Shown in pieces: positions 33,954 through 46,800 of a DNA stretch of 64,000 nt; position 1 is the stretch's first letter, and each line of letters opens with the position of its first letter. The notes under the pieces were generated by a model, which was not told where the DNA came from, did not search any database, and worked only from the letters and a program-made list of their open reading frames with translations. The stretch comes from Rhipidocladum racemiflorum (lineage: Eukaryota > Streptophyta > Magnoliopsida > Poales > Poaceae), in the NCBI GenBank assembly GCA_036346355.1, contig CM070590.1, positions 40,023,749-40,087,748 of the forward strand. The letters are read 5' to 3'. The translations under genes and the position numbers were made by a program.

Positions 33954-35428
33954 TTTCGGGACCCGAATTTGTAAATCCGGACCCTCTGTGCATTCAACAC
34001 TAGTCCAGGAACACGCTAGTGCACACAGTCTCAACATTGGTAAATATCACAATCATACTCAACGAATTAATAAGGTACCTTAAATAGTTAACCAAGCTGG
34101 TTGCTCGACCCTAAGGTCAAGTTACAAATATCATGCACGCAGGCTTAAACTTAGTAAAAGAGAATAACTACAGCGGAATGTAAGATAACTTCGTGGCGCC
34201 ATCCAGTATACCACAGGCAACTGACTGGGCTCACTTCCTAGTTAGATGATTCCTCTTGGAGCTCCTCCTCCAAAGCTGGTATAGACTCTTCTTCAACTGG
34301 TGTTGTATGGTGGCAAGGGTGAGTACTTGGTACTCAGCAAGTCATGCACAGAATGCAAACTAATATACTACATGCATGGCTTAGTACAAAGGAATAGCTC
34401 AAGGCATAATTGCAGTAAAACAGCATTTGATAAGTAGGATAAGTAGATTCGAAAGCAGTAGAGACAAGTTTATGATCAATAACTTTTCCAAGAATTAAAT
34501 AAACATCTTTTCCAATCCTAATCCATATTTCCATCAACATCATTATTAAACCAAACCCAACCTTTCAAGTCCAAGTTATTTTCAAGAAAGTCTAACCATT
34601 GACTGTAATTCCCGAGCGATGTCCAATACCGCGGACACGGCTATTCGAATAGATTTTACACTCTGCAGAGGTTATGCACTTTACCCACAAGATACAACCA
34701 AACACCACAAAGGCGAGTGTCCGTAACAAAGTCTTTCGGAAGCTTCTAACAGCACAAGTGATCCTCCCCAGTGATTGCACGCTAACCCTTCCCTTAGCGA
34801 AGGCGAAGTTTAGGCCAATCCACCATTAGATGGGTACCTGGCCGCAGCCCCGTTACGCTGCCCCGTACAACTACACAAAAGGTATAGTTGACACCCCGAG
34901 GTCCCACAGGTACGTTGTTAGCAACTTAATCAACTAGGTTCGTCCCATTACAGACATGTGGTTGCATGTTTGACTCAGTTCAAAGGCTTGCAAGGTTAAG
35001 TCCTTAGGGTGACCAGGGCAAGACTACCCGAAGAACCAAAACAATGTTCCCGGTGCGACAACTGGCCCACCCGATCATTCTTGCCACATGCCCCGGTCTA
35101 AATCTATTTATCAAACCCCCAGTTGATTACCATGCACCACATGCCATCGACAATCACAACACATGATACTTCTTTCAAAACAGGTTCAATATCTCATTAA
35201 GTCAATATTAGCTTTTGATTGTCCAAAGCATTTCACGTGGCAAGGCTAAGCATACTACATCGATCTAACTACCCATGTTGGCAATTTAATAATGTCCAAC
35301 TATTAATCCACAACTAGGGCGACAAGGGGTCATAGCACATATTTAATTAACCAAGGTGTCCTACAGCAATTTGGCATTTATCTAATTTCCCATAATTGAA
35401 TAAAGCATTTTCTAATTCAACTAGCATG
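33954..35428 (-). repeat. Tekay LTR fragment M, minus strand
   Basis: Reverse complement of the 3' 1.5 kb of a Tekay LTR. It begins TTTCGGGACCCGAATTTG (the LTR end with two changed bases) and runs to CTAGCATG, matching the segment just after the conserved short coding-like frame. It resembles the H and E LTR subfamily. The remaining half is not found after the F/D array, so the locus was rearranged. AATAAA is not preserved at the expected place. Confidence 0.8.
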
Positions 35429-36151
35429 TGTAACACCCCAAAATTTTGCTTTTCTTAAATTCATGTGTGATTTGGTACCTTGGTGAAATTTTGGAATTTT
35501 CTGGAATTTATTTGGAATTTATTTGAATTTGTTCCATTTTAAAATAATTGAAGAATTAAACTTTGCAAATAAAATTTTGTTGGAAATATTTTATTTGAGT
35601 CCCAAATACCCTAAAATATTTTCCAGAATTTTTCTGGAATTTTTCTGAGTCTTTTGCTATTTTTAATGATTTAATTGAATTTCTGGGAATTTAATTGGAT
35701 TATTTAAATGCGAGTGGGTTTTACTGTTCATCCGACCGGACCTGAGTCCGAGTCAGACTCGAGTCCGACTTCGCGCCTTGGTCCAAATTAACCCGCCGTA
35801 GAACCCAAATCGTGTGACCGTTGGATCAAGATCCAGCGGCCACGATTGAGCACGCCACCGGACGAGCCCGACCGAGCCAGGCCGGCTCGAAGTCCGACCC
35901 GAACCCAAACCCACGCACCATTGGATCTCGATCCAACGGCTGTGCACGCGCCACGTCACCCAATCCGAGTCGTCGTCGGACTCCGCCGCCGCAACAGTGT
36001 CGACCTCGGTCTCCGCGCGATACACGGAAGCCGAGGCCCCTATTTATTGCGCCGTCGCCGCCATCGTGAAGCCCGCTTCATTGCGCACCCGTAGCCCTAG
36101 ACAACGTCGCCGGAGCAGCCGCCGTCTAGCCGCAATCGCTCGCCGTAGATG
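35429..36151 (+). repeat. Truncated 5' LTR of F (723 bp)
   Basis: TGTAACACCCCAAAA to GCTCGCCGTAG, including the AT-rich start, an imperfect palindrome at 35818-35839 and a TATA box at 36041. The sequence switches to pol at 36152 (CCGGATGTTGCTC). Confidence 0.85.
36041..36047 (+). promoter_or_regulatory. Candidate TATA box, F 5' LTR
   Basis: TATTTAT 612 bp into the LTR. It remains 110 bp upstream of the fused pol fragment, so a transcript of RNase H-integrase could in principle start here. Confidence 0.45.
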
Positions 36152-38070
36152 CCGGATGTTGCTCAAAGCTTTGATATTTATTGTGACGCATCGCGCCAAG
36201 GACTTGGATGTGTGCTGATGCAGAACGGAAAGGTCGTCGCTTATGCATCAAGGCAGTTGAGGCCACATGAGGAAAATTATCCGACACATGACTTAGAGTT
36301 AGCTGCCGTAGTGCATGCTTTGAAGATATGGCGTCACTATCTGATTGGAAACAGATGTGAAGTATATACGGATCATAAGAGCCTTAAGTACATATTCACC
36401 CAGTCGGATCTGAATATGAGGCAGAGGAGATGGTTAGAGTTGATCAAGGACTATAATGTTGGAATCCATTACCATCCCGGGAAGGCCAACGTAGTAGCCG
36501 ATGCTCTGAGTCGGAAAAGCCATACCGTGAGTGCGTTGCTAGCCACAAGTCGGGATGAGTTATGTGAGGATTTTCAAAAGATGAAGATTGAGATTGTACC
36601 TAGCGGATTCTTGGCCGCATTGGAAGTAAAGCCTACTTTAGAGGACCAGATCCGAGAAGGGACGAAGGATGATGACAAGATCCGGCAGGATTAAGTCCAT
36701 CAAGGAGGAAGGCAAGGCAGAGGACTTCAAGTTGGATGAGCAAGGCACGTTATGGATGAAGGATCGGATTTGTGTGCCTAACAAGAAGGAGTTGAAGCAA
36801 TCGATTCGGAAGAAGCCCATGACTCCAAGTATTCAATTCATCCCGAAGCGCCAAGATGTATCGGGATCGAAGGAGAGATTCGGTGGCCGAGTATGAAACG
36901 TGAAGTTGCCGAGCATGTTGCATTGTGCGACGGCGTATGCCGAGAGTCAAGGCAATGCATCGAGAGACCAGCAGGATTGCTACAACCGCTGAAAATACCT
37001 CGAGTGGAAGTGGGAGGAAATCGGAATGGATTTCATTACCGGTTTGCCAAGACTCAAGGAGGTTATGACTCCATATGGGTTATAGTGGATCGCTTGACTA
37101 AAGTAGCCCATTTTATCCCGTGAAGACCACTTACTCGGGAGATAAATTAGCGTAATTGTACATGATCAGATTGTCTGTTTGCACGGAGTGCCAAAGAGGA
37201 TTGTATCAGACAGAGGTACCCAATTTACCTCAAGGTTACGGGAATAAGTTGCATGAAGCCATGGGAACCCGTTTGAACTTCAAGATACCTTATCATCCAC
37301 AGACGGATGGAGCCAGACCGAAAGAGTCAACCAGATTCTGGAGGATATGTTGAGAGCTTGTGCATTAGCTTATGCTACCTCTTGGGATAAGAGTTTGCCG
37401 TATGCCGAGTTCGATTACAACAATAGTTATCGAGGCTAGTTCTGAGATGTCACCTTTTGAGGCATCAGATGGTCGACCCTGTCGGACGCCATTGAATTGG
37501 AATGAGACCGGCGAGCGCCGTGTCTTGGACTCGATATTCTTCAAGAGGTCAAGAGCGGTCGCCATGATTAGGAAAGGTTGAAGATAGCCCAATCTCGACA
37601 GAAGAGTTATGCTGACAATCGTCGCCGAGATTTGAGTTTTGAACCAGAAGACTTTGTTTACCTCAGAGTTACGCCTCTCAGGGGAGTTAAGAGGTTCCAT
37701 GCCAAAGGGAAACTCGCACCCCGATATGTTGGACCATTTAAGATTTTAAGTCGCAGAGGCGAAGTTGCTTACCAGCTGGAGTTGCCACAGTCGTTGGCAG
37801 GAGTGCATGATGTATTCCATGTGTCCCAGTTGAAGAAGTGCCTCCGAGTTCCTGAGGAACAGACACCGCTAGAGTTAATTGAGTTGCAAGAGGACTTGAC
37901 TTATAAGGAGCATCCCGTGAGGATTCTAGACACAATGGATCGAGAAACTAGAAACAAGTCAACCCGCTTCAGAGAGTTCAAGTGGAGCAACCATGAAGAA
38001 AGCGAAGCGACTTGGGAGCGAAGAGGATTTGAAGAAAGAGTTTCCAAACCTATTACGTAGTGAGCCCTGA
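36152..38070 (+). pseudogene. pol of F: RNase H, integrase, chromodomain
   Basis: RNase H is open at 36149-36694 (FDIYCDASRQGLGCVLMQ, HDLELAAVV, VYTDHKSLKYIF, VADALSRK) and almost identical to H and D. The integrase zinc-finger part near 36669-37000 and the core near 36990-37490 are broken by indels at sites that are intact in E. The C-terminal 37578-38060 is open for 160 codons: FEPEDFVYLRVTPLRGVKRF, RYVGPFKILSRRGEVAYQLE, then a chromodomain to WSNHEESEATWE. The last residues are shifted by a lost GC in the GAGCGCGAA site. No start codon or upstream domains exist, so it is a remnant. Confidence 0.8.
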
Positions 38071-38511
38071 ATCTCGGGGACGAGATTCTATTAAGGAGGT
38101 TTGTAACACCCCAAAATTTTGCTTTTCTTAAATTCATGTGTGATTTGGCACTTTGGTGAATTTTGGAATTTTCTGAATTTATTTGGATTTATTTGGAATT
38201 TATTTGAATTTATTCCATTTTGAAATAATTAAAGAATTTAATTTTGCAAATAAAATTTTGTTGGAAATATTTTATTTGAGTCCAAAATGATCCAAAATAT
38301 TTTCCAGAATTTTTCTGGAATTTTTCTGAGTCATTTGCTATTTTTAATGAATTAAATGAATTATCGGGAATTATTTTAAATATTGAATCATTTGGAAAAT
38401 CAACTCGGGTCAAATCTTGTTCATCCGGCCGAGCCCGAGTCGGACTCGAGTTCGAGTCCGACCGAGCCACGTGACTCGACCGAACCCACTCCTAAACCTA
38501 ATCAATCCCAA

Positions 38512-38533
38512 CCGTTGGATCAAGATCCAACGG
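38512..38533 (+). repeat. Palindrome in LTR
   Basis: Perfect CCGTTGGATC inverted repeat with AA spacer, upstream of TATA, as at 701 and 47626. Confidence 0.85.
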
Positions 38534-38719
38534 TGAGATCCGCCCGTCTCGTTGAGCCGTGTCCGAGCCGAACCCGTTCGCGCCCGGTCCGATCGGGGCC
38601 GCTGATCTGGACACGTGGGCGGTTCTCGTGCCGTCTTCCTCGCCGAGTCCGAAGCCGGACTCCGCCGCCGAAGTGGCCAGAATCGACTAGGGCTCCGCCC
38701 TGAGCACGCCTTCCGGGGC

Positions 38720-38726
38720 TATTTAA
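38720..38726 (+). promoter_or_regulatory. Candidate TATA box, F/D LTR
   Basis: TATTTAA 618 bp into the LTR, in the conserved GGGGCTATTTAATGCC context. Confidence 0.58.
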
Positions 38727-41432
38727 TGCCCGGATCGCACCCCGAGGACCGCCGTGACCTTGCGCTACTTTTTGCCTTAGCTTGCTAAACCCTAGCAGCC
38801 GCCGCTTGCTCGGGATTGCTCGCCGTAGTAGCTTAGGGTATTGTGGTGGTTTTTCTCACCTTCCGCCGCCGTCCGCCGCCGCCGAGGAGAAGAAGGCCGA
38901 GCAGGATCCCCGAGCCAAGGCGACTCGAACGTGACCACGCACGTCGCCGGAGGAGCCCCGTAGCGCCGCGCTCTTGGTCATCGCCGCGCCATCGCCGGAC
39001 TTCGCGAGCTCGGTGAACCGTCAGATCCAGATCGTGCGGTTGAGGTGAGTTCACGTGTTCCAAACCCGATTAGATCTGGACTGTTGGATCAAGATCCAAC
39101 GGTTCACAATTGCCACGTGCCGTAGTAGTGTTATTATAGGATTAGATCTGGACCGTCCGATCTAAATCGAACGGCCCACGATCAACGAGTAGTTTCAACG
39201 TGTTAACCCTGGATCTAATCCGCGCCGTTGATTTTCAAACCAACGGCCGTGATTGCGCCACGTGTCGGGAAGTTGGACCGACGCGTCGGCCAGACGAAGC
39301 GTCTGGCCAGGTACACCGACACGCTGGGCCCGCGTGTCGGCCGATCGCACCATGACGTCATCCATGACGCCATCGGTGGACCCACCTGCCAAGACTGCGG
39401 CCGAGCCTGGCCGACGCCAAGAATGACGCCACCCGAATGGGCCCACATGTCGCCTTCACATGGAGCCGTGGACCGGGTCCACGGAGACCCGGCCGAGCGT
39501 GGACTACGCCCATGGACCGGTGGCGCCACCAACCAATCACAGGATGACACGTGTCCATGCTGACGCAATAATTAATTTCGAAAGAAAATGATTTATTAAT
39601 TCGAAATATTGATTCAAATTTAGATTCAAACTTCAAACGCTTATAACTTTTGCGTTTCAACTCCGATTTGAGTGATTCAAATTTCTAAATTTGTATAAAA
39701 TTGAGATCTACCTAAATATGAATTTTATTTAATTTTTAGACTAAAGTTTTTCTCTGTAAAATTATTTAATTGATTATTTAAACTTTAAATAATCATAACT
39801 TTTGCATTTTAACTCCAAATTTGACGATTCCAGTTTCTAAAAATCCATAAAACTATGTTCTTTCTGTTTATGGATTTTATTTCGGTGTTTGGATACTTTT
39901 TGCCTATTGTTTATTTGTGTATTTGCTATTTGCACGCTTTACGAGTAGACGTTGAAGTGCCGGAAGGATTCGAAGGAGAAGTATTGACTCAGGATCCAAC
40001 TCAAGACCAAGAACAAGTACTTTTTAAAGGCAAGTTGTGCTTTGACCATGTTGATCCTATTTCGAAATCTATTTTGATTTAAACTATTGCATGCTAGTTC
40101 AATTAGAAAGATACTTTGTTTAAACCTGGGGGTTAGATAAATACCAATTTCTTTGTATGACACCTTGATTACTTAAGTATGTGCCATGACCCTTGTCACC
40201 CTAGTTGTGGATTACTAGTTGGACATTATTAAATTGCCAACATGGGTTTTAGACCGTTGTAGTATATCGCTTAGACACGCACGTGCTCATGACATGATTT
40301 TGGACAATCAAATGTTAATATTGACTTAATGATATATTGAACCTGTTTTGGAAAAGTATCATGTGATGTTGATGGCACGTGGTGCATGGTAATCAAGCGG
40401 GGTTTGATAAAACATTTCGACCAGGGCATGTGGCAAGAGTAATGTCCAGTGGGCCAGTTGTGGCATTGGGGATGTTGATTTGGTTCTTGGGTAGTCTTGC
40501 CCTGGTCACTCTAAGGACTTAACCTTGCAAGCCTTTGAACTGGGTCATACTTGCAACCACATGGCTGGAATGGGACGGCCCTAGTTGACTAAGTCGCTAA
40601 GGACTCACTTGTGGAGCCTCAGGTGTCAATTACACCGTTTGTGTGATTGTGCGGGAGCGATCGTGGCTGTGGCCGATACCCATCTAACGGTGTGTTGGTC
40701 CCATACTTCGCCTTGGCTAAGGGAAGGGATGGTGTAGAGTCTGAACGGAGAGGACCACTGTGTTGTTTGAGGCTTCCAAAGGCTTTGTTACTGGAACTTC
40801 GCCTTTGTGGTGTTTGTTTGTATCTTGTGGGTAAAGTGCATAACCTCTGCAGAGTTTAGAATCTGTTTAAATAGCCGAGTCCACTAGCATCGACAATGCT
40901 CGGGAATTACTGATCAAGGGTTAGACTTTACGAAAATAACTTGGATTTGAAAGGTTGGGCTGGTTTAATAATGAAGTTGATGGAAATGTGGTTTAGGATG
41001 GGAAGATGTTTACTAAACTTCTTGAAAAGTTATTTATGCTTTACTTATTTTTACCGCTTTGAATCTACTTATATTACTTGTCAAATGCTGTTTCGCAAAA
41101 ATACCTTGTGCTATTCCTTTGTACCAAGCCATGCATATAGTATATTAGCTTGCATTCTCAGGTGCATGACTTGTCGAGTACCAAGTACTCACCCTTGCCT
41201 CAATACAACACCCGATTGAAGAGGAGACTACACCGGCTTTGGAGGAGGAACTCCAAGAGGATCCGTCTACTTAGGAAGCGAGCGATCGATTGCCTGTGGT
41301 ATACTGGATGGCGCCACGATGTTACCTTATTTGATTTTCCGCTGCTATTATTTCTCTTTTTAATAAGTTTCGCCTTGCGAGGCATATATTTGTAACTTGA
41401 CCATAAGGTCAAGTAACCAGCTTGGTTATTTA

Positions 41433-41438
41433 AATAAA
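41433..41438 (+). promoter_or_regulatory. Candidate polyadenylation signal, F/D LTR
   Basis: AATAAA after a CTTGACC-ATAA-GGTCAAG hairpin (about 41396-41413), 127 bp before the LTR end. Confidence 0.5.
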
Positions 41439-41569
41439 GTACTTTGATAGTATCGATTGGTATGATTGTGATATTTACCGATGTTAAGACTGTGTGCACT
41501 AGCGCGTTCCTGGACTAGTGCTGAATACACAGAGGGTCCGGATTTGCAAATTCGGGGTCCCGACAGAGG

Positions 41570-41581
41570 TGGTATCAGAGC
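41570..41581 (+). promoter_or_regulatory. Primer binding site of D
   Basis: TGGTATCAGAGC, complementary to the 3' end of plant initiator-Met tRNA, four bases after the LTR. It primes minus-strand synthesis. Confidence 0.9.
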
Positions 41582-41784
41582 CATACTTGACTGTAGGCTC
41601 AACCCTAGCTAGAATGGTCGTAGTGAGGATAAAACCTATTTTCTAAAAGCTAAAAGTTTGTCAAGATAAGAAATGACATCTCGACTTATCCCCTTCTCTC
41701 TTTTCTTGTCTCTTGCTGAAATTTTTCCTTACCTTGTCACAATTCGAAAATTCCGAGTTCTTACATAAAGCACTCTTGTGACAG

Positions 41785-42536
41785 ATGGAGGAAGAGTTCA
41801 ACTACGTTGATCTGGGAGTTGGTCACGCCGCGGAACTTTGGCATATGCTACAGACTCTCGGAGATTTTGAGAAGCCCCAATACCAAGTAGAAGTGATCAG
41901 ACAAGCGGGATTGATCAAGGCTTGTGACGTAAAGATTGAGGTACTGCTAGGAAAAAGGGCCAGTGCAATCGCTCGATACACCAGACCGCCAGGAGATCTA
42001 CAATGCAGATGGGTATCCAAGAAGTATCACGACGAGCAATGCGGCACATTACCCGTATCTACGCCAGAGAGTTGGAGAGCACGGTGTTCCGTTACCATCC
42101 GCGCAGCGATAACCTTCTTGACCCGAAGGAGATTCAGGATGAGGATGCCACTTACATACAGCTTGGCACGCATTTGTCGCCGCCAGGAGGATGTACTAGA
42201 TAATACAGGCAAGGAGCTACGAAGGCCCGCAAGGAGATCACGGCAGAGAAGAACAGATGGCGGAAGCTCAAGAGTATGTGGCACACCTTCTACGAAGGAT
42301 TGACGAGTTGGAGATGACCTTGTACTGACTGCACTGAGCCAAGATTTGAGCTACACGAGCCGGATCCGTGAGGAGTCGGATCTCGATGAGGACACCGCTT
42401 CTTCGACTACCATAGAGGACACAGTTGCTATCGTTACGGCGCCTATGCCACAAAGACCTGCATCTGTGCCGTGGAGGTTTTCTCGATGAGTGAGCATAGG
42501 TTCTAGAGTGAGACTCCTTCGCCGAGTCGAGTCATA
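41785..42536 (+). pseudogene. Extra pre-gag frame (orf0-like) of D
   Basis: A frame of about 250 codons between primer site and gag. The N-terminus is MEEEFNYVDLGVGHAAELWH, and the next part reads LGDFEKPQYQVEVIRQ. Continuity with the E copy is lost by frame changes after about 42140; the end (SEHRF-like, stop near 42536) matches E. The E copy shows a Lys/Glu-rich coiled-coil-like middle and an acidic C-terminus. It has no match to Gag or Pol motifs. Rice RIRE3/RIRE8-type elements are reported to carry an extra frame (orf0) upstream of gag (recalled, not checked), so this is probably its counterpart. Function is unknown. Confidence 0.6.
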
Positions 42537-42769
42537 GAATAAAGAGTCACCCTTTAGGCGTTAGACTCCGAATTAGTTCGATTTGGATTTGCTTTGTTTC
42601 TTTGAGTGTGCGTTATGTGTTGCAAGGCCCTTAGGCATTGTAAGCAGCCATACCAAGTTATTAATAATAAAGTTGGACCTTAAAGTTACACCTTTCGCCC
42701 CGCATAAGTTCCATATTACTTGTCTATTCTTGTTTCCCTCTCATCTCTAAACCTAGAGCAAATCGGCAG

Positions 42770-43860
42770 ATGGTGAACACCGTGGAAACTTTGGAAGCAA
42801 TGGGAGTGGTTCTCGCCAAACAGAAAACCCCAATGATGGAGCACCTGCACCACCACCGGATGTGCAGAATTTGGAGCTTTTCTTGCTGCCCAGACTCGCT
42901 TAATGCATGCTATGATGCAACAAATGCAAGACGTCATCGCTCAGGCCACGCTAATCAAGTTAATCAGGGCCACGCCATAATACAAGGTGTCGAGTTCATG
43001 AGGACTCACCCACCCACTTTCTCTCGGGAATGCCAATCCATTGGAGGCCGATGATTGGTTAAGATCAATCGAGAGGAAGCTACACATAGCTCAATGCATA
43101 GGAAATGAGAAGGTACTCTACGCTTCTCATCGCTTGGAAGGAACAAATTACGAATGGTGGGAGAATTTACGTGCCACGCAAGAGAACCCTCAAGATATCA
43201 CTTGGGAAGAGTTCACAATGCATTTCGACAAAGATTACGTGCTGAAGGAATCATGGACCTTAAGAAGGAGGAGTTCAGAGCATTAAAGCAAGGTAATCAG
43301 CCGGTGGTCGACTACCTGAACAAGTTCACACAGCTAGCACGCCACGCTTTGAGGATGTAGCGACAGATAAATCCAGGCAGTCTCGTTTTATGAAGGACTC
43401 AACTTCGGGATTGCAAGTAGGATTGATCACCCACACCTTTCCAGATTTCCAAGAGTTGGTGAATAAGGCGCTTATTCTTGAGGACAAGCGCAAGGAACCG
43501 GATGAGAACAGAAGCGCAGGATGCAACAAAGCAAGGATCACGCCAGGAACGCAATAGCGGCGCTGAGAGTTGCACCAAATCAATTCTTGATTTCAACCAC
43601 GAGAATGCAACAAGGACACCATCCCAGCACCAAGACCTGCCAATCGAGAACTACGGACCCACCCCCGCTAGAAACACTACTCGTGCGACAAAGAAGGAAC
43701 AGTGAGACGCTGCTACAATCGCAACGAGCCGACACTTTGCCAATAGTTGTCCAAAGAAGACAGCAGGAGCGACCCGATTCGCTTCAATCTAGGAACCACC
43801 CCAGCTAGGACGCCAAAGACCAGAGCCACACCCTGTCAGTGGTGAGAGGCCGAGTCAACC
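42770..43860 (+). pseudogene. gag of D, frameshifted
   Basis: Start MVNT at 42770, where CCCGTGG of other copies reads ACCGTGG and shifts the frame at once. Core blocks: THPPTF (about 43005), PLEADDWLRSIERKLHIAQC (43035-43095) and the NPQDITWEEF region (43190-43215). The zinc knuckle region near 43708-43750 retains the first Cys, but the second position is Arg (CGC) and the CCAGG-equivalent codon is shortened. It would encode the particle protein. Confidence 0.72.
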
Positions 43861-46800
43861 ATGTCACCGCAGATGCACCGCGAATGCTACGGACGTCGTC
43901 TTGGGTAAGTTACTTGTTAACTCAGTACTGCAGCAGCTTTGTTTGACTCGAGCTTCGCATTCGTTTGTTTCGCAAGGCTTTGCTACTAGAAATGATTTGA
44001 GGATTGCAAGGCTTAAGTGCATGCTTTTGGTTCAAACCCCTGGTTCCGAACGAAAGTAGGATGTTCCGGGGTGAGAATACTAATAGGTGGAATAGAATTC
44101 CTAGCAAACCTTATAATTTTGGAGACCCAGACCTTAGACGTCATATTGGGAATGGATTGGTTATCCAAGCACAAGGCCGTATTGGATTGTGGACGAAGGA
44201 CTATCTCGGTTGAGAGCCCGTGTGGGAAGAAAGTGGAATTTCAAGCCACTGCAGTTAGAGATGGGCGATTGATGGTTAACGCACCAAGGCAATCAGCATA
44301 GAGGATGTCCCGGTATTGAATGAGTACCCGATGTTTTTCCCGAAGATCTACAGTATGCCGCCAGACAGGACATAGAATTTGTAATAGAGCTTGTACCGAT
44401 GCACAGACCGATAGCAAAGAGACCCTATCGGATGTCCACCGAGGAGTTGGTAGAAATGAAGAAACAGCTAGAAGAGTTAATGGAGAAAGGCTTTATCGGA
44501 CCGAGTTCATCGCCGTGGGGAGCACCGCTTTTGTTTGTCAAGAAGAAGGACGGGAGTTTCAGGATGTGCATTGACTACCGTGCACTCAATGAAGTCACCG
44601 TGAAGAATAAGTATCCGCTACCCAGGATTGATGATTTGTTTGATCGGTTGAGAGGAGCCGGTGTTTTCTCCAAGATTGATCCGAGATCGAGGATACCATC
44701 GCTTGAAGATCCGATCGAGAAGATATTCAAGATCGCATTCTCGCCAAGATATGGACATTACTGAGTTTCTGATTATGTCCTTTGGTCATTTAATGCGCCA
44801 CTTATTTCATGAATATGATGAATAAGGTGTTCATGGAATATTTGGACAAGTTTGTCGTCGTGTTCATAGACGATATCCTAATCTACTCCAAGACAGAGGA
44901 TGAACATGCCGAACACTTAAGGCGAGTTTTGGAAAAGTCGAGGAACAACAACTTTTCGCCAAGTTCAGCAAGTGTGATTTTTGGAAGGACAAGGTGGAGT
45001 TTCTTGGACATGTAATGACCGCAGAAGGAGTCGCCAGAGATCCAAGCAAAGTAGAAGCTGTGTTACATTGGGAACGACCAAAGACTGGTGACCTGATTCG
45101 GAGTTTCCTTGGAATGGCAGGGTACTACCGCCGTTTCATTGAAGGCTTCTCGACAATTGCGAAACCTCTTACGCAAATCTGAAGAAGGAAAAGAAGTTTG
45201 CATGGACGCTTGAGAATGCGAGAAAGGATTTCAGAGTGAAGAAGCGATTGACGCCAAGACCGGTGTTAGTTCTACCGGATGTTGCTCAAAGCTTTGATAT
45301 TTATTATGACGATCGCGCCAAGGACTTGGATGTGCCGATGCAGAACGGAAAGGTCGCCGCTATGCATCAAGGCGATTGAGGCCGCATGAGGAAAATTATC
45401 CGACACATGACTTAGAGTTAGTTTGCCGTAGTGCATGCTTTGAAGATATGGCGTCACTATTCTGATTGGAAACAGATGTGAAGTATATACGGATCATAAG
45501 AGCCTTAAGTACATATTCACCCGATCGGATCTGAATATGAGGCGAGAGGAGATGGTTAGAGTTGATCAAGGACTATAATGTTGGAATCCATTACCATCAG
45601 GGAAGGCCAACGTAGTAGCCGATGCTCTGAGTCGGAAAAGCCATACCGTGAGTGCGTTGCTAGCCACAAGTCAGGATGAGTTATGTGAGGATTTTCAAAA
45701 GATGAAGATTGAGGTTGTACCTAGCGGATTCTTGGCCGCATTGGAAGTAAAGCCTACTTTAGGGGACCAGATCCGAGAAGGACAGAAGGATGATGACAAG
45801 ATCCGCAGGATTAAGTCCATCAAGGAGGAAGGCAAGGCAGAGGACTTCAAGTTGGATGAGCAAGGCACGTTATGGATGAAGGATCGGATTTGTGTGCCTA
45901 ACAAGAAGGAGTTGAAGCAATCGATTACGGAAGAAGCCCATGACTCAAGTATTCAATTCATCCCGAAGCGCCAAGATGTATCAGGATCTGAAGGAGAGAT
46001 TCGGTGGCCGAGTATGAAACGTGAAGTTGCCGAGCATGTTGCATTGTGCGACGTATGCCGGAGAGTCAAGGCAATGCATCGAGAGACCAGCCAGGATTGT
46101 TGCGGTAGCTGAAAATACGAGTGGAAGTGGGAGGAAATCGGAATGGATTTCATTACCGGTTTGTCAAGACTCAAGGAGGTTATGACTCCATATGGGTTAT
46201 AGTGGATCGCTTGACTAAAGTAGCCCATTTTATCCCCGTGAAGACCACTTACTCGGAGATAAATTAGCGTAATTGTACATGATCGAGATTGTCTGTTTGC
46301 ACGGAGTGCCAAAGAGGATTGTATCAGACAGAGGTACCCAATTTACCTCAAGGTTACGGAATAAGTTGCATGAAGCCATGGGAACCCGTTTGAACTTCAA
46401 GATCTGACTTATCATCCACAGACGGATGGACAGACCGAAAGAGTCAACGGTCTCGGAGGATATGTTGAGAGCTTGTGCATTAGCTTATGCTACCTCTTGG
46501 GATAAGAGTTTGCCGTATGCCGAGTTCGATTACAACAATAGTTATCAGGCTAGTTTACGATGTCACCTTTTGAGGCCTTTGTATGGTCGACCTGTCGGAC
46601 GCCATTGAATTGGAATGAGACCGGCGAGCGCCGTGTCTTCGGACTGATATTCTTCAAGAGGTCAAGAGCGGTCGCCATGATTAGGGAAAGGTTGAAGATC
46701 GCCCAATCTCGGCAGAAGAGTTATGCTGACAATCGTCGCCGAGATTTGAGTTTTGAACCAGAAGACTTTGTATACCTCAGAGTTACGCCTCTCAGGGGAG

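Larger units (their letters stand above)
35429..41565 (+). mobile_element. Deleted Tekay element F
   Basis: The 5' LTR start (35429-36151) is joined directly to RNase H of pol (36152), then integrase and chromodomain to about 38070, then a full LTR (38102-41565). About 6 kb are missing, comprising most of the 5' LTR, primer site, gag, protease and RT. The left flank (GCATG) is not repeated after 41565 or after 50709. F shares its right LTR with D, giving an LTR-interior-LTR-interior-LTR array. Confidence 0.8.
38102..41565 (+). repeat. LTR shared by F (3') and D (5')
   Basis: 3464 bp, TGTAACACCCC to GTCCCGACA. Landmarks: palindromes 38512-38533 and 39081-39102 (second imperfect), TATA 38720, GGTGAGTT 39044, TGACGTCA 39353, conserved short frame 39930-40082, AATAAA 41433. 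The degenerate purine tract before it (AAGGAGG, 38093-38099) is shorter than in D. Confidence 0.92.

Noticed and set aside
33954..36151. Palindrome formed by the minus LTR M and plus LTR F
   Set aside because: M carries the 3' part of the LTR and F the 5' part; the two do not overlap, so they are not complementary.
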